Positions 1 through 10,205 of a DNA stretch of 38,983 bases are shown here, piece after piece. Source of the DNA: Candidatus Limisoma faecipullorum (GTDB taxonomy: Bacteria > Bacteroidota > Bacteroidia > Bacteroidales > Muribaculaceae); assembly GCA_017694955.1 (NCBI GenBank), contig JADIMC010000065.1, positions 1 to 38,983 of the forward strand. The letters are read 5' to 3'. The notes beneath the pieces are model-generated. The model saw nothing but the letters and a program-made list of their open reading frames with translations. It ran no database searches and was not told the DNA's origin. The position numbers and the translations under genes are program-made. How positions within the stretch are numbered: position 1 is the first letter of the stretch; each line of letters starts with the position of its first letter.

Positions 1-75
1 AAAGTTAAATTAAAATTTAAAACCCCCTTTGGACAGTGTCTGTGGCGCATTTGCCTGTTTGAAAGGGAAAAAATG

Positions 76-107
76 TTTGGCAGTTAGCGAATTAGTAGCT
101 ATCTTTG
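76..107 (+). promoter_or_regulatory. Bacteroidota-type promoter of the ribosomal gene cluster
   Basis: A -33 element TTTG at 76-79 is followed after 20 nt by TATCTTTG at 100-107, which fits the Bacteroidota -7 consensus TAnnTTTG. Transcription would start near 112-115 and leave a leader of about 125 nt before rpsL. It is the only clear promoter found upstream of the 33 gene cluster. Confidence 0.75.
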
Positions 108-240
108 CAACACTTTTTCTGGCGCATAACCGGGAGAATGGTGCCTAACCTGTTGTGAAAGGTGGTATTATGGTAACGGGGCGCTGGATCTGACTAAAAA
201 CGGAGATTGATAAAAAAGAGTAATAACAAAAAGAACTAAG
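108..240 (+). promoter_or_regulatory. 5' untranslated leader of rpsL
   Basis: This is a noncoding stretch of about 130 nt between the predicted start site and rpsL. A small stem (GGCGC at 121-125 with GTGCC at 141-145, one G-T pair) can form. Two tiny open frames, MVPNLL (138-158) and MVTGRWI (170-193), begin in it, but nothing shows that they are translated. Bases 1-75 upstream contain nothing I can identify. The leader may carry regulation, but no known motif is recognised. Confidence 0.35.
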
Positions 241-642
241 ATGCCTACAATTCAGCAATTAGTAAGAAAAGGGCGTGTAACCTTGGTTGACAAGAGCAAA
301 TCGCCGGCGTTGGACGGTTGTCCGCAACGTCGTGGCGTATGTGTGCGCGTTTACACTACCACTCCTAAGAAACCTAATTCGGCAATGCGTAAAGTTGCCC
401 GTGTGAGATTGACAAACGGAAAAGAGGTTAACTCCTATATCCCGGGAGAAGGCCATAACTTGCAGGAGCACTCCATCGTGATGGTGCGTGGTGGTCGTGT
501 TAAGGACCTTCCGGGTGTGCGTTATCACATTGTGAGAGGTACTTTGGATACGGCAGGTGTTGCGGGACGTACACAGCGTCGCTCTAAATACGGGGCAAAG
601 CGTCCGAAAGCAGGTGCTGCGGCTGCAAAAGGTAAGAAATAA
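241..642 (+). CDS. rpsL: 30S ribosomal protein S12
   Basis: S12 lies in the decoding centre of the 30S subunit and helps control codon-anticodon fidelity. The 133 residue product contains the conserved [10 protein letters not shown] and [13 protein letters not shown] segments. Lys43 and Lys88, whose changes give streptomycin resistance in other bacteria, are both the normal lysines, and Asp89, the usual beta-methylthiolation site, is present. The lysine and alanine rich tail is common for the family. It is the first gene of the cluster, and a long 149 nt gap separates it from rpsG. Confidence 0.98.
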   Translation: MPTIQQLVRKGRVTLVDKSKSPALDGCPQRRGVCVRVYTTTPKKPNSAMRKVARVRLTNGKEVNSYIPGEGHNLQEHSIVMVRGGRVKDLPGVRYHIVRGTLDTAGVAGRTQRRSKYGAKRPKAGAAAAKGKK

Positions 643-791
643 CTGAAAACGCAGTGAGATAAACAAAACGAGTGTGAAACTTAGTTTTTGTTTATTGGAT
701 TGATATTCGGCGGAGTAAACGGTCATAGGAGTATGTCCGTTGAAGATGCAAAAAAGCAACCAAACGAACAAAAACGAATTTTAAAGAAAAA
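643..791 (+). promoter_or_regulatory. rpsL-rpsG intercistronic region with hairpin and 20-codon frame
   Basis: This 149 nt gap is long for the cluster. At 718-741, AACGG-T-CAT pairs with ATG-T-CCGTT (one T-T mismatch) and leaves the hexaloop AGGAGT, a Shine-Dalgarno-like sequence. An ATG in the 3' arm (733) opens a 20 codon frame that ends in TGA at 793-795 and overlaps the rpsG start as ATGA. In E. coli, S7 represses its own operon by binding the S12-S7 gap. A similar role here is inference. The small frame may be a leader peptide coupled to rpsG or may be chance. Confidence 0.4.
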
Positions 792-1268
792 ATGAGAAAG
801 GCTAAACCTAAAAAAAGAGTCGTGCTGCCGGATCCAGTGTTCGGTGACACGCGTGTTTCTAAGTTTGTGAACCATCTGATGTATGACGGGAAAAAGAACA
901 CCGCATACTCGATATTCTATTCTGCTTTGGAGACTGTGAAGTCGAAATTGCCTAATGAGGAAAAAACACCGCTTGAAATCTGGAAAAAAGCGTTGGAAAA
1001 CATCACTCCGCAAGTGGAGGTGAAATCGCGCCGTGTCGGTGGTGCCACATTCCAGGTGCCGACAGAAATCCGTCCGGAACGTAAGGAATCCATTTCAATG
1101 AAAAATCTAATCAACTATGCCCGCAAACGTGGTGGAAAGACGATGAGCGACAAGCTTGCCGCTGAAATCGTTGACGCATTCAACGAGCAGGGTGGCGCAT
1201 TCAAACGTAAGGAAGATATGCACCGTATGGCAGAAGCTAACCGTGCATTCGCTCATTTTAGATTTTAA
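792..1268 (+). CDS. rpsG: 30S ribosomal protein S7
   Basis: S7 is the primary binding protein that nucleates assembly of the 30S head and lies near the E site tRNA. The 158 residue protein starts MRKAKPKKR and has the conserved segments [12 protein letters not shown] and [10 protein letters not shown], and it ends with the NRAFAHFRF segment. The chosen ATG overlaps the stop of an upstream 20 codon frame. fusA follows after 18 nt. Length and sequence are normal for the family. Confidence 0.98.
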   Translation: MRKAKPKKRVVLPDPVFGDTRVSKFVNHLMYDGKKNTAYSIFYSALETVKSKLPNEEKTPLEIWKKALENITPQVEVKSRRVGGATFQVPTEIRPERKESISMKNLINYARKRGGKTMSDKLAAEIVDAFNEQGGAFKRKEDMHRMAEANRAFAHFRF

Positions 1269-1286
1269 TTTGAAAAATAGATAAAA

Positions 1287-3416
1287 ATGGCTACTAAGAT
1301 AGACGAAAAACTTCATCTGACAAGAAATATCGGTATCATGGCCCACATCGATGCCGGAAAGACAACAACATCGGAGCGTTTCCTTTTCTATACAGGTCTG
1401 ACCCACAAAATCGGTGAGGTGCATGACGGTGCTGCTACGATGGACTGGATGGAACAGGAGCAGGAGCGTGGTATTACAATCACATCGGCTGCTACCACCA
1501 CATTCTGGAATTATGCGGGCGAAAAATATAAAATCAATCTGATTGACACTCCGGGACACGTTGACTTTACAGTGGAGGTTGAGCGTTCGCTCCGTGTGCT
1601 CGACGGTGCTGTCGCTACTTTCTGCGCTGTTGGCGGTGTTGAGCCTCAGTCGGAAACTGTTTGGCGTCAGGCTGATAAATATAATGTGCCACGTATCGGT
1701 TATGTCAACAAGATGGACCGTTCGGGTGCCAACTTCTTCGAGGTAGTGCGTCAGGTGCGTGAGGTGCTTGGTGCAAATCCGGTGGCAATCCAGGTGCCGA
1801 TTGGTGCAGAGGAGACTTTCAAGGGCGTTTGCGACCTTATCACAATGAAGGCTTATTTCTGGCACGACGAGACTATGGGTGCTGAATATAGCGTGGAGGA
1901 AATCCCGGCTTCTTTGAAGGACGAATGTGAAAAGATGCGTGACAAGATGCTTGAGACCATCGCTGAGTATGACGATGACTTTATGGCAAAGTATTTTGAC
2001 GATCCTGCATCTATTACTGAGGATGAAATCCGCAAAGTAATCCGTATCGCTACTTTGAAGATGGAGATTGTGCCGATGATTTGCGGCTCATCGTTCAAGA
2101 ACAAGGGTGTTCAGTGCCTTCTCGACGATGTGTGCGCATTCTTGCCGAGCCCTCTTGATTCGGGTGAGGTTGTAGGCCGTGCATTGGATGATCCGGACAA
2201 GCAGGAAGTGCGCAAGCCTCTGTTTGAGGAGCCGATGAGTGCATTGGCATTCAAGATTGCTACCGACCCGTATGTGGGACGCCTCTGCTTCTTCCGTGTG
2301 TATTCCGGACAGGTTGAGGCTGGTAGCTATGTGTTCAACAGCCGTTCACGTAAGAAAGAGCGTGTTTCCCGTCTGTTCCAGATGCATTCCAATAAGCAGA
2401 ATCCTAAGGAAGTAATCGGTTGTGGTGATATCGGTGCCGGTGTGGGATTCAAGGATATCCGTACTGGTGATACTCTTTGTGACGAGGCGCATCCGATTGT
2501 GCTTGAGGCAATGGAATTCCCGGATCCTGTGATTGGTATCGCGGTAGAGCCGAAGACTCAGAAGGATCTTGACAAGCTGGGAGTGGGTTTGCAGAAACTT
2601 GCTGAGGAAGACCCGACATTCCGTGTGGAAACTAATGAAGAGACCGGACAAACGGTAATCAGCGGTATGGGTGAGCTCCATTTGGATATCATTATCGACC
2701 GTCTTCGCCGTGAATTTAAGGTTGAGTGCAACCAAGGACGTCCTCAGGTAACTTATAAGGAAGCAATCACTAAGCCGGTTGAGTTGCGTGAAGTGTTCAA
2801 GAAGCAGACTGGTGGTCGCGGTAAATTCGCCGATATAATTGTACGCATAGAGCCGGTTGACGAGGGTTTCGAAGGTAATTTGCAATTCATAGATGAGGTG
2901 AAGGGCGGTAATATTCCTAAGGAATTCATTCCTTCAGTGCAGAAAGGTTTCCAGACGGCAATGAAGAACGGTGTGCTTGCCGGTTATCCGGTAGAGCAGC
3001 TCAAAGTTACGTTGCTTGATGGTTCGTTCCACCCGGTTGACTCTGACCAGCTTTCATTCGAGCTTTGTGCCATCCAGGCCTTTAAGAAGGCATGCGAGAA
3101 GGCGGGTCCTGTATTGATGGAGCCGATTATGAAGATAGAGGTGGTTACCCCGGAAGAAAGTATGGGTGACGTTATTTCTGACTTGAACAAGCGTCGCGGA
3201 CAGGTAGAGGGTATGGAGACAAGCCGTAGCGGTGCGCGTATCGTTAAAGCCAAAGCTCCGCTTGCAGAGATGTTCGGTTATGTTACAGCTTTGCGTACCA
3301 TCACTTCTGGACGTGCGACATCCACAATGTCGTTCTCTCACTATGCTGAAGTGGGCACGTCGATTGCAAAACAGGTGCTTACTGAGTGCCAGGGAAGGGT
3401 AGATTTGTTGAAATAA
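1287..3416 (+). CDS. fusA: Translation elongation factor G
   Basis: EF-G is the GTPase that drives translocation and, with RRF, ribosome recycling. The 709 residue protein has the P-loop AHIDAGKTT (residues 19-27), switch [14 protein letters not shown], the G3 motif DTPGHVDF and the G4 motif NKMD, followed by domains II to V. It is full length with no visible lesion. tuf, which follows fusA in E. coli, is absent. The next gene is rpsJ. The intact GTPase motifs fit the standard EF-G, although some Bacteroidota carry a second diverged EF-G elsewhere. Confidence 0.98.
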   Translation: MATKIDEKLHLTRNIGIMAHIDAGKTTTSERFLFYTGLTHKIGEVHDGAATMDWMEQEQERGITITSAATTTFWNYAGEKYKINLIDTPGHVDFTVEVERSLRVLDGAVATFCAVGGVEPQSETVWRQADKYNVPRIGYVNKMDRSGANFFEVVRQVREVLGANPVAIQVPIGAEETFKGVCDLITMKAYFWHDETMGAEYSVEEIPASLKDECEKMRDKMLETIAEYDDDFMAKYFDDPASITEDEIRKVIRIATLKMEIVPMICGSSFKNKGVQCLLDDVCAFLPSPLDSGEVVGRALDDPDKQEVRKPLFEEPMSALAFKIATDPYVGRLCFFRVYSGQVEAGSYVFNSRSRKKERVSRLFQMHSNKQNPKEVIGCGDIGAGVGFKDIRTGDTLCDEAHPIVLEAMEFPDPVIGIAVEPKTQKDLDKLGVGLQKLAEEDPTFRVETNEETGQTVISGMGELHLDIIIDRLRREFKVECNQGRPQVTYKEAITKPVELREVFKKQTGGRGKFADIIVRIEPVDEGFEGNLQFIDEVKGGNIPKEFIPSVQKGFQTAMKNGVLAGYPVEQLKVTLLDGSFHPVDSDQLSFELCAIQAFKKACEKAGPVLMEPIMKIEVVTPEESMGDVISDLNKRRGQVEGMETSRSGARIVKAKAPLAEMFGYVTALRTITSGRATSTMSFSHYAEVGTSIAKQVLTECQGRVDLLK

Positions 3417-3432
3417 AATTATTTAAAACAAT

Positions 3433-3738
3433 ATGAGCCAAAAAATCAGAATCAAATTGAAATCTTACGATCATAACTTGGTTGACAAGTCTGCCGAGAA
3501 GATTGTAAAGACTGTGAAGGCAACTGGTGCTGTGGTTAGTGGTCCTATTCCACTGCCTACGCATAAGCGTATATTCACTGTGAACCGCTCGACTTTCGTT
3601 AACAAGAAATCGCGCGAGCAATTCCAGCTTTCTTCGTACAAGCGTCTTATTGACATCTACAGCTCTACGGCAAAGACAATTGACGCTCTTATGAAGCTGG
3701 AGCTTCCAAGCGGAGTTGACGTTGAAATCAAAGCGTAA
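3433..3738 (+). CDS. rpsJ: 30S ribosomal protein S10
   Basis: S10 belongs to the 30S head and, as NusE, also links transcription and translation with NusG. The 101 residue product begins [14 protein letters not shown] and contains the family segment [17 protein letters not shown], corresponding to the exposed loop. It opens the S10 block 16 nt after fusA with no promoter between them, so it is read from the str block. Confidence 0.97.
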   Translation: MSQKIRIKLKSYDHNLVDKSAEKIVKTVKATGAVVSGPIPLPTHKRIFTVNRSTFVNKKSREQFQLSSYKRLIDIYSSTAKTIDALMKLELPSGVDVEIKA

Positions 3739-3776
3739 GATTAATTTATTATCAAATTACATTAAATTCAAAAGAA

Positions 3777-4394
3777 ATGCCAGGATTATTAGGAAAGAAA
3801 ATCGGAATGACATCCGTATTCAGTGCCGACGGCAAGAATGTGCCGTGCACTGTTATCGAAGTAGGTCCTTGTGTTGTCACTCAGGTGAAGACTATGGAGA
3901 AAGACGGCTACGAGGCTTTGCAGCTTGGCTTTGCAGACAAAAAGGACAAGCATACGACAAAGCCTGAGGCAGGTCACTTCAAAAAGGCAGGTGTGACACC
4001 CAAGAGACACTTGGCCGAGTTCAAAGGTTTTGATGGCGGTTATAAATTGGGCGATGAAATCACTGTCGCTCTCTTTGACGGCGTGGAATTTGTCGATGTA
4101 ATCGGCACATCCAAGGGTAAAGGTTTCCAAGGTGTGGTTAAGCGTCACGGTTTCGGCGGTGTCGGGCAGACCACACACGGTCAGCACAACCGTCTTCGTG
4201 CTCCGGGTTCTATCGGTGCCTGCTCATATCCTGCGAAGGTGTTCAAGGGAATGCGTATGGCTGGACAGACTGGTAATGAGCGCGTGACTGTGCAAAACCT
4301 GAAAGTGTTAAAAGTAATTCCGGAAAACAACCTTCTGTTGATAAAAGGTTCTGTGCCCGGATGCAAAGGTTCAATCGTTTTAATTGAGAAATAA
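3777..4394 (+). CDS. rplC: 50S ribosomal protein L3
   Basis: L3 is an early assembly protein of the 50S subunit whose long loop reaches the peptidyl transferase centre. The 205 residue protein starts [13 protein letters not shown] and carries the conserved loop [18 protein letters not shown]. Its TAA shares one base with the rplD start codon (TAATG), which implies coupled translation. Confidence 0.97.
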   Translation: MPGLLGKKIGMTSVFSADGKNVPCTVIEVGPCVVTQVKTMEKDGYEALQLGFADKKDKHTTKPEAGHFKKAGVTPKRHLAEFKGFDGGYKLGDEITVALFDGVEFVDVIGTSKGKGFQGVVKRHGFGGVGQTTHGQHNRLRAPGSIGACSYPAKVFKGMRMAGQTGNERVTVQNLKVLKVIPENNLLLIKGSVPGCKGSIVLIEK

Positions 4395-5014
4395 TGGAAG
4401 TTGCAGTATATAACATCAAGGGTGAGGATACCGGTCGCAAGGTGACTCTTAATGATAGCGTTTTCGCTATTGAGCCGAATGAGCATGTGCTTTACCTTGC
4501 AGTTAAGCAATACCTTGCAAACCAGCGTCAAGGCACGCACAAGTCGAAAGAGAGAAGTGAGGTTTCGGGAAGTACTCGCAAGCTTCACAAGCAAAAAGGT
4601 GGAGGCGGCGCACGTATCGGTGACATCAATTCTCCGCTGTTGCGTGGTGGAGGCCGTGTGTTCGGTCCGCGTCCTCGCGATTATCGTTTCAAGCTTAATA
4701 AGAAAGTGAAATTGCTTGCACGCCGTTCTGCCTTGTCTGTAAAGGCAATGGACAATCAGATTAAGGTGGTTGAGGATTTCACGTTTGAAGCACCGAAGAC
4801 TAAAGAATTTGTAAATTTTGCTAAAAATATACAAACAGCAGACAAAAAGACACTTTTGGTTTTATCTGCTCAGGATAAAAATGTATATTTGTCAGCTCGT
4901 AATTTGCCGAATGTGGAAATTATAACTGCTTCGGACTTAAATACATACAAGATTCTTAACAATAAATCTTTGGTATTGAGCGAAAGCAGCGTAGCTGTGA
5001 TTAATGAATTTTAA
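4394..5014 (+). CDS. rplD: 50S ribosomal protein L4
   Basis: L4 lines the peptide exit tunnel. The 206 residue protein has the basic tunnel loop with [12 protein letters not shown] and [13 protein letters not shown], where macrolide resistance changes occur in other bacteria, and this loop looks wild type. In E. coli, L4 represses the S10 operon, but no E. coli-like S10 leader is visible upstream of rpsJ here. The start overlaps the rplC stop by one base. Confidence 0.97.
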   Translation: MEVAVYNIKGEDTGRKVTLNDSVFAIEPNEHVLYLAVKQYLANQRQGTHKSKERSEVSGSTRKLHKQKGGGGARIGDINSPLLRGGGRVFGPRPRDYRFKLNKKVKLLARRSALSVKAMDNQIKVVEDFTFEAPKTKEFVNFAKNIQTADKKTLLVLSAQDKNVYLSARNLPNVEIITASDLNTYKILNNKSLVLSESSVAVINEF

Positions 5015-5019
5015 CGGAT

Positions 5020-5025
5020 AGGAGG
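5020..5025 (+). promoter_or_regulatory. Consensus Shine-Dalgarno before rplW
   Basis: AGGAGG at 5020-5025 sits 7 nt before the rplW ATG (5033), a textbook ribosome binding site. Most genes in the window lack one, in keeping with the rarity of Shine-Dalgarno sequences in Bacteroidota, so this site stands out. Confidence 0.6.
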
Positions 5026-5032
5026 TATAAAA

Positions 5033-5323
5033 ATGGATATAATGATAGAACCGATTGTGACGGAAAAGGCGACGGCGATTACAGAAAAAGGCAACCGCTA
5101 TACGTTCCGTGTATCTCCTGGCGCTAATAAAGGTCAGATTAAGGACGCGGTGCAAGGCTTGTATGGCGTAAAGGTCGTTGCTGTCAATACTATGCGCTAT
5201 GACGGCAAGAATAAGACGCGTTACACTAAGACAGCTTTGTTGCGTGGCAAGACGGCTGCATTCAAGAAAGCTGTCGTGACACTGGCAGAAGGTGAAACTA
5301 TAGATTTTTATAGCAATATTTAA
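5033..5323 (+). CDS. rplW: 50S ribosomal protein L23
   Basis: L23 sits at the tunnel exit and is the docking site for trigger factor and SRP. The 96 residue protein contains IVTEKATAITEKGNRYTFRV and VNTMRYDGKNKTR, the family hallmarks. The start is supported by the consensus ribosome binding site at 5020-5025. The stop lies 8 nt before rplB. Confidence 0.96.
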   Translation: MDIMIEPIVTEKATAITEKGNRYTFRVSPGANKGQIKDAVQGLYGVKVVAVNTMRYDGKNKTRYTKTALLRGKTAAFKKAVVTLAEGETIDFYSNI

Positions 5324-5331
5324 TATAGAAG

Positions 5332-6156
5332 ATGGCAGTAAGAAAATTCAAGCCCACAACACCGGGGCAAAGACACAAAGTTATTGGTGTATTCGATGAA
5401 ATAACTGCACGTACACCAGAGAAATCTCTTACAGTCGGGAAAAAATCAACAGGCGGACGCAACGCTGAGGGCCACCGTACGACAAGATATGTCGGCGGCG
5501 GTCATAAGCGTAGATACCGCATCATCGACTTCAAGAGAATAAAAGACGGTGTGCCGGCGACCGTAAAGTCAATCGAATATGATCCGAACCGTTCGGCTCG
5601 TATAGCATTGCTTTATTATAAGGATGGATCGAAGGCATACATAATTGCACCCAACGGATTGCAAGTTGGCTCTACAGTTATGAGCGGGGAGGACGCCGCA
5701 CCAGAGGTGGGGAACGCTCTTCCGCTAAGCAAAATACCTGTTGGTACTTTAATTCATAACATTGAGCTGCGTCCGGGACAGGGAGCATTCATGGTCCGTT
5801 CCGCAGGAACGTTTGCACAGTTGGTTTCTCGTGAGGGTGATTACGTGGTAGTTAAGTTGCCTTCTGGAGAGACAAGAAAGATTTTATCGACTTGTAGGGC
5901 TACTGTAGGCGTAGTGGGTAATTCCGACCACGCTCTTGAACGCTCAGGCAAGGCAGGTCGTTCGCGTTGGTTAGGACGCCGTCCGCGTAACCGTGGCGTT
6001 GTGATGAACCCGGTTGATCACCCGATGGGTGGTGGTGAAGGACGTGCTTCTGGAGGTCATCCTCGTTCGCGCAAAGGCTTGTACGCTAAGGGTCTCAAGA
6101 CTCGTTCGCCGAAGAAGCATTCTTCTAAGTACATTATCGAAAGACGTAAAAAGTAA
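5332..6156 (+). CDS. rplB: 50S ribosomal protein L2
   Basis: L2 binds domain IV of 23S rRNA and is needed for subunit association and peptidyl transfer. The 274 residue protein has the SH3-like and OB-like core and the C-terminal signature [13 protein letters not shown]. coli has a second histidine (HPH) where this protein has Met; I believe that is normal in Bacteroidota. The basic tail ends KYIIERRKK. Confidence 0.98.
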   Translation: MAVRKFKPTTPGQRHKVIGVFDEITARTPEKSLTVGKKSTGGRNAEGHRTTRYVGGGHKRRYRIIDFKRIKDGVPATVKSIEYDPNRSARIALLYYKDGSKAYIIAPNGLQVGSTVMSGEDAAPEVGNALPLSKIPVGTLIHNIELRPGQGAFMVRSAGTFAQLVSREGDYVVVKLPSGETRKILSTCRATVGVVGNSDHALERSGKAGRSRWLGRRPRNRGVVMNPVDHPMGGGEGRASGGHPRSRKGLYAKGLKTRSPKKHSSKYIIERRKK

Positions 6157-6176
6157 ACTGATTAATTAGAAAATTT

Positions 6177-6446
6177 ATGAGTCGATCATTAAAAAAAGGC
6201 CCGTACATCAGCGTTAAGCTCGACAAGAAAGTCGCAGCAATGAACGAAAGCGGCAAGAAATCGGTCATCAAGACTTGGTCTCGTGCATCGATGATTGCAC
6301 CGGAGTTCGTAGGTCATACTTTCGCTGTGCACAATGGTAATAAGTTCATCCCGGTTTACGTTACGGAAAACATGGTCGGACACAAGTTGGGCGAATTTGC
6401 ACCGACGCGCATATTCCGCGGCCATGCCGGCAACAAGAAAAAATAA
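6177..6446 (+). CDS. rpsS: 30S ribosomal protein S19
   Basis: S19 is in the 30S head, pairs with S13, and faces the A site and intersubunit bridge. The 89 residue product begins [11 protein letters not shown] and contains [22 protein letters not shown] and the [10 protein letters not shown] segment. Length and sequence are normal for the family. Confidence 0.97.
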   Translation: MSRSLKKGPYISVKLDKKVAAMNESGKKSVIKTWSRASMIAPEFVGHTFAVHNGNKFIPVYVTENMVGHKLGEFAPTRIFRGHAGNKKK

Positions 6447-6494
6447 CAAGGGCTCGGGACAGTAATTGTTTGAAATAAAAAAGAATTAAATACA

Positions 6495-6908
6495 ATGGGT
6501 GTAAGAAAAAGAAACTCAGCCGAAAAAATTAAAGAGGCCAAGAAGACCGTGTACGGCGCAAAATTGCGCAACGTGCCCACTTCTCCCCGTAAGATGCGCT
6601 ATGTCGCTGATATGGTGCGTGGGATGGAAGTGTTCAAGGCTTTAGGCGTTTTGAAGTTCTCCAATAAGGAAGCTGCTGCAAGAGTTGAGAAACTTCTCCG
6701 TTCGGCAATAGCCAATTGGGAACAGAAAAATGAGCGGAAGGCAGAAAACGGAGAGCTATACATCAACACTATCTTCGTTGATGCGGCTCCTATGTTGAAA
6801 CGTCTCCGCACCGCTCCTCAAGGACGCGGATACAGGATTCGCAAACGCTCGAATCATGTTACATTGTTCATCGGTACAAAAGAAAATAACGCTAAAAAGG
6901 AAGCATAA
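6495..6908 (+). CDS. rplV: 50S ribosomal protein L22
   Basis: L22 forms part of the exit tunnel wall through a long beta hairpin. The 137 residue protein has [17 protein letters not shown] and the hairpin [19 protein letters not shown], where macrolide-linked changes map in other species. It is longer than the E. coli protein (110) because of extra N- and C-terminal residues. rpsC begins 3 nt after its stop. Confidence 0.96.
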   Translation: MGVRKRNSAEKIKEAKKTVYGAKLRNVPTSPRKMRYVADMVRGMEVFKALGVLKFSNKEAAARVEKLLRSAIANWEQKNERKAENGELYINTIFVDAAPMLKRLRTAPQGRGYRIRKRSNHVTLFIGTKENNAKKEA

Positions 6909-6911
6909 GAA

Positions 6912-7646
6912 ATGGGACAAAAAGTTAATCCAATAAGCAATCGCTTAGGCATCATCAGAGGTTGGGATTCTAACTGGTATGGTGGAAGAAAATACGGTGA
7001 TTCTTTGCTTGAGGACTCTAAGATCCGTAAGTATCTTAATGCTCGCCTGGCTAAAGCAAGTGTATCTCGTATCGTAATTGAAAGGACTCTGAAGCTCATC
7101 ACTATCACAATCTGCACTTCCCGTCCGGGTCTGATTATCGGAAAAGGCGGTCAGGAAGTTGACAAATTGAAAGAGGAGCTGAAGAAAATCACTGATAAGG
7201 ACGTTCAGATTAACATTCACGAAGTGAAGCGTCCTGAGCTTGATGCTCAGATTGTGGCAAGCAACATCGCTCGCCAGATTGAGGGCAAGATTGCTTACCG
7301 CCGTGCCGTGAAGATGGCTGTGGCTTCGACAATGCGTGCCAATGCCGAAGGTATAAAGGTTCAAGTAAGCGGACGTTTGAACGGTGCCGAGATGGCTCGT
7401 TCGGAAATGTTCAAGGAAGGACGTACTCCGCTCCACACTTTGCGTGCCGATATCGACTATGCGTTGGTTGAAGCTCTCACAAAGGTCGGACTTATCGGTG
7501 TGAAGGTTTGGATTTGCCGTGGTGAAGTCTATGGCAAACGCGATCTCGCTCCGGCTTTCGCAAGCAACGCGAAGGATAACCGTGGCGGCAACAACGGCGG
7601 CCGTGGCAAGAAGGGCGGCTTCCGCGAGAAGAAAAACAATCGTTAA
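6912..7646 (+). CDS. rpsC: 30S ribosomal protein S3
   Basis: S3 lies at the mRNA entry channel and contributes to ribosomal helicase activity. The 244 residue protein starts [14 protein letters not shown] and has a type II KH domain with the loop [10 protein letters not shown] and the C-terminal [16 protein letters not shown]. It ends in a glycine, lysine and asparagine rich tail (after about residue 215) that is likely disordered. Confidence 0.97.
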   Translation: MGQKVNPISNRLGIIRGWDSNWYGGRKYGDSLLEDSKIRKYLNARLAKASVSRIVIERTLKLITITICTSRPGLIIGKGGQEVDKLKEELKKITDKDVQINIHEVKRPELDAQIVASNIARQIEGKIAYRRAVKMAVASTMRANAEGIKVQVSGRLNGAEMARSEMFKEGRTPLHTLRADIDYALVEALTKVGLIGVKVWICRGEVYGKRDLAPAFASNAKDNRGGNNGGRGKKGGFREKKNNR

Positions 7647-7668
7647 ACCGACTTGAAATTAGAGAACA

Positions 7669-8100
7669 ATGTTACAACCAAAGAAAACAAAATACAGAAG
7701 ACAGCAAAAAGGCCGTATGAAAGGCTTCGCACAGCGAGGCAACCAATTGGCTTTTGGGTCGTTTGGAATAAAGTCGCTGGAATCGAAGTGGATTACCAGC
7801 CGGCAGATTGAGGCTGCGCGTGTCGCCGTGACACGTTATATGCAACGTCAAGGACAGATCTGGATTCGCATTTTCCCGGACAAGCCTATTACCAAGAAGC
7901 CTGCAGAAGTGCGTATGGGTAAAGGTAAAGGTAATCCGGAAGGATATGTATTTCCTATCACCCCAGGACGTATAGTCATTGAAGTGGAAGGTGTAAGCTA
8001 CGAAATAGCAAAGGAAGCATTGCGCCTTGCTGCTCAGAAACTTCCTGTAACTACTAAATTTGTCGTTAGACGTGATTATGATCCAACTCAAAATGTGTAA
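7669..8100 (+). CDS. rplP: 50S ribosomal protein L16
   Basis: L16 organises the A site region of the 50S subunit. The 143 residue protein starts [19 protein letters not shown] and contains [13 protein letters not shown] and [11 protein letters not shown], the conserved basic loop that contacts tRNA. rpmC follows 6 nt downstream. Confidence 0.97.
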   Translation: MLQPKKTKYRRQQKGRMKGFAQRGNQLAFGSFGIKSLESKWITSRQIEAARVAVTRYMQRQGQIWIRIFPDKPITKKPAEVRMGKGKGNPEGYVFPITPGRIVIEVEGVSYEIAKEALRLAAQKLPVTTKFVVRRDYDPTQNV

Positions 8101-8106
8101 TAAGCT

Positions 8107-8307
8107 ATGAAGAAGGAAGAAATCAAAGAATTAGGCACTAAAGAATTGCTTGAGCGCCTTGCAGTTGCACAAAAAGAATATGTTCAGCTGAAAATCAACC
8201 ATTCGATCTCTCCGCTTGATAATCCGGCAAAGATTACACAGGACAGAAGGATGATTGCGCGTATGAAGACTGAATTGCGCAGACGTGAACTTAACGAACA
8301 AAAATAA
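8107..8307 (+). CDS. rpmC: 50S ribosomal protein L29
   Basis: L29 is a small two-helix protein next to L23 at the tunnel exit. The 66 residue product starts MKKEEIKELGTKELLERLA and ends in the RRMIARMKTELRRREL helix typical of the family. It is packed between rplP and rpsQ with gaps of 6 and 12 nt. Confidence 0.95.
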   Translation: MKKEEIKELGTKELLERLAVAQKEYVQLKINHSISPLDNPAKITQDRRMIARMKTELRRRELNEQK

Positions 8308-8319
8308 TCCCAAGCAGCT

Positions 8320-8580
8320 ATGGAAGTAAAGAGAAATTTAAGAAAAGAGAGAATTGGGGTTGTTTCCAGCAACAAGGGTGACAAGACAATCACCGTTTCT
8401 GTTAAGTATAAGGAAAAACATCCAATCTACGGCAAGTTCGTCAACAAGACGAAAAAATACCATGCCCATGATGAGAAGAACGAATGCAACGTTGGCGACA
8501 AGGTGCGTCTGCAGGAAACTCGTCCTCTGAGCAAGACCAAGAGATGGAGATTAGTTGAAATAATCGAAAAAGCTAAATAA
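8320..8580 (+). CDS. rpsQ: 30S ribosomal protein S17
   Basis: S17 is an OB-fold primary binding protein of the 30S body. The 86 residue protein has [19 protein letters not shown] and the [16 protein letters not shown] and [14 protein letters not shown] segments of the family. rplN starts 2 nt after its stop. Confidence 0.96.
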   Translation: MEVKRNLRKERIGVVSSNKGDKTITVSVKYKEKHPIYGKFVNKTKKYHAHDEKNECNVGDKVRLQETRPLSKTKRWRLVEIIEKAK

Positions 8581-8582
8581 CA

Positions 8583-8948
8583 ATGATACAGACTGAATCA
8601 CGATTGACTGTTGCGGATAACAGTGGAGCTAAAGAAGCTCTGTGTATCCACGTTTTGGGCGGTACTGGCCGCAGATATGCCACGGTGGGCGACATCATCG
8701 TAGTGACGGTGAAGAGCGTCGTTCCTTCGTCGGATGTGAAGAAAGGCACTGTGTCTAAAGCTGTTATCGTAAGAACTAAGAAGGAAATACGCCGTCCGGA
8801 CGGTAGCTATATCCGTTTCGACGATAATGCGTGTGTTTTATTGAACAATGCCGGCGAAATACGCGGCAGCCGCATTTTTGGGCCTGTTGCCCGCGAGTTG
8901 CGCGCCACTAATATGAAGATTGTTTCATTGGCGCCGGAAGTACTTTAA
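8583..8948 (+). CDS. rplN: 50S ribosomal protein L14
   Basis: L14 forms intersubunit bridge B8 and binds the silencing factor RsfS. The 121 residue protein begins [19 protein letters not shown], has [10 protein letters not shown] and ends with GPVARELR and [11 protein letters not shown]. Its length is normal for the family. Confidence 0.97.
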   Translation: MIQTESRLTVADNSGAKEALCIHVLGGTGRRYATVGDIIVVTVKSVVPSSDVKKGTVSKAVIVRTKKEIRRPDGSYIRFDDNACVLLNNAGEIRGSRIFGPVARELRATNMKIVSLAPEVL

Positions 8949-8966
8949 CCCAGTAAATTTTAAGTA

Positions 8967-9287
8967 ATGAGTAAATTACATATTAAGAAAGGTGATACCG
9001 TTTATGTCAATGCGGGCAATGACCGTGGCAAGACAGGTCGCGTGCTTTCTGTTCTTGTTTCAAAGAACAAAGCTGTGGTTGAAGGTATCAATATCGTTTC
9101 TAAGAGCACCAAGCCGAGCGCAAAGCATCCGCAAGGCGGCATAATTAAGATGGAAGCGCCTGTTCATATTTCAAACCTGAATCTTCTCGATCCGAAATCG
9201 GGCAAGCCGACACGCATCGGACGCAGGAAAAACGAGGCAGGCAAGTCAGTACGTTATTCTAAAAAATCAGGAGAGGAGATTAAGTAA
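8967..9287 (+). CDS. rplX: 50S ribosomal protein L24
   Basis: L24 starts 50S assembly and sits at the tunnel exit. The 106 residue product contains a KOW motif ([20 protein letters not shown]) and the [17 protein letters not shown] segment. Its stop overlaps the rplE start by one base (TAATG), indicating translational coupling. Confidence 0.96.
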   Translation: MSKLHIKKGDTVYVNAGNDRGKTGRVLSVLVSKNKAVVEGINIVSKSTKPSAKHPQGGIIKMEAPVHISNLNLLDPKSGKPTRIGRRKNEAGKSVRYSKKSGEEIK

Positions 9288-9835
9288 TGAGCAGCGTGAA
9301 TGTGAAAAAGGACTATCTGGAGAGGATAGTTCCGGCTCTTGAGAAAGAGTTCAATTACACTTCGGTAATGCAGGTGCCACGCCTTAAGAAGATTGTCATC
9401 AACCAAGGTCTCGGCATCGCTACCGGTGACAAGAAGGTTATAGAGACTGCTATCAACGAGCTTACAGCCATCACAGGGCAGAAAGCTGTGCCTACTTTGT
9501 CGAAGAAGGATATTTCTAACTTCAAAGTTCGTAAGAAAATGCCGATTGGTGTGCGTGTGACGTTGCGTCGCGAGAAAATGTATGAGTTCCTTGAGCGTCT
9601 TATACGTATAGCATTGCCGCGTATCCGCGATTTCAAGGGCATTGAGAGCAAGTTGGACGGACAAGGCAACTATACTCTTGGTATTACTGAGCAGATCATC
9701 TTCCCGGAAATCAACATCGACACTGTTCAAAGGATTTCTGGTATGAACATTACGTTCGTCACTTCTGCAAAGACCGATGAGGAAGGATATGCTTTGTTGA
9801 AGCAATTCGGTTTACCGTTTAAAAACGCTAAATAA
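9287..9835 (+). CDS. rplE: 50S ribosomal protein L5
   Basis: L5 binds 5S rRNA in the central protuberance and contacts P site tRNA. The 182 residue protein has [30 protein letters not shown] and [17 protein letters not shown], all family signatures. The start is coupled to the rplX stop. The length matches other bacterial L5 proteins. Confidence 0.97.
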   Translation: MSSVNVKKDYLERIVPALEKEFNYTSVMQVPRLKKIVINQGLGIATGDKKVIETAINELTAITGQKAVPTLSKKDISNFKVRKKMPIGVRVTLRREKMYEFLERLIRIALPRIRDFKGIESKLDGQGNYTLGITEQIIFPEINIDTVQRISGMNITFVTSAKTDEEGYALLKQFGLPFKNAK

Positions 9836-9844
9836 ATTTGAGAT

Positions 9845-10144
9845 ATGGCAAAAGAATCGATGAAGGCTCGCGAAGTGAAGAGAGCCAAGCTCGTTGCTAA
9901 ATATGCGAAGAAACGCGCTGAATTGAAGAAGATAGTCAATACCGGCACGCCGGAAGAGGCTTTTGAAGCAGCGCAGAAGCTGCAATCAATTCCTAAGAAC
10001 GCCAATCCGATACGTCTGCACAACCGTTGCAGTCTTACCGGGCGTCCAAAAGGATATATGAGACAGTTCGGCATCTCGAGAATCCAATTCCGCGAAATGG
10101 CTTCGGCTGGTTTGATTCCTGGCGTTAAAAAGGCAAGCTGGTAA
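9845..10144 (+). CDS. rpsN: 30S ribosomal protein S14, zinc-independent type
   Basis: S14 is a 30S head protein next to S3 and S10. The 99 residue product is the long form that lacks the CXXC...CXXC zinc ribbon. The conserved C-terminal part reads [19 protein letters not shown] with a single cysteine. rpmJ in this cluster is also of the zinc-free form, so these two proteins do not tie ribosome assembly to zinc supply. Confidence 0.96.
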   Translation: MAKESMKAREVKRAKLVAKYAKKRAELKKIVNTGTPEEAFEAAQKLQSIPKNANPIRLHNRCSLTGRPKGYMRQFGISRIQFREMASAGLIPGVKKASW

Positions 10145-10165
10145 AAAATAAATAGAGTATTAAAT

Positions 10166-10190
10166 ATTGTCCGGAGCAGTCCGGATCAAT
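10166..10190 (+). promoter_or_regulatory. Hairpin between rpsN and rpsH
   Basis: ATTG (10166-10169) pairs with CAAT (10187-10190). After a single bulged T, TCCGG pairs with CCGGA around the hexaloop AGCAGT. It is the only notable structure in the 61 nt rpsN-rpsH gap and lies 15 nt before the rpsH start. In E. coli, S8 regulates the spc operon through mRNA structure in this neighbourhood (the rplE start). A similar role here is a guess. Confidence 0.35.
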
Positions 10191-10205
10191 TTAAACAAAA
10201 ATAAT

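Noticed and set aside
138-193. Two very short frames (6 and 7 codons) in the rpsL leader
   Set aside because: Too short to judge, without ribosome binding sites or repeats of regulatory codons that would suggest attenuation.
1107-1865. Long open frame on the minus strand inside rpsG-fusA
   Set aside because: It is antisense to two highly conserved genes, has unnatural composition, and is a by-product of their codon use.
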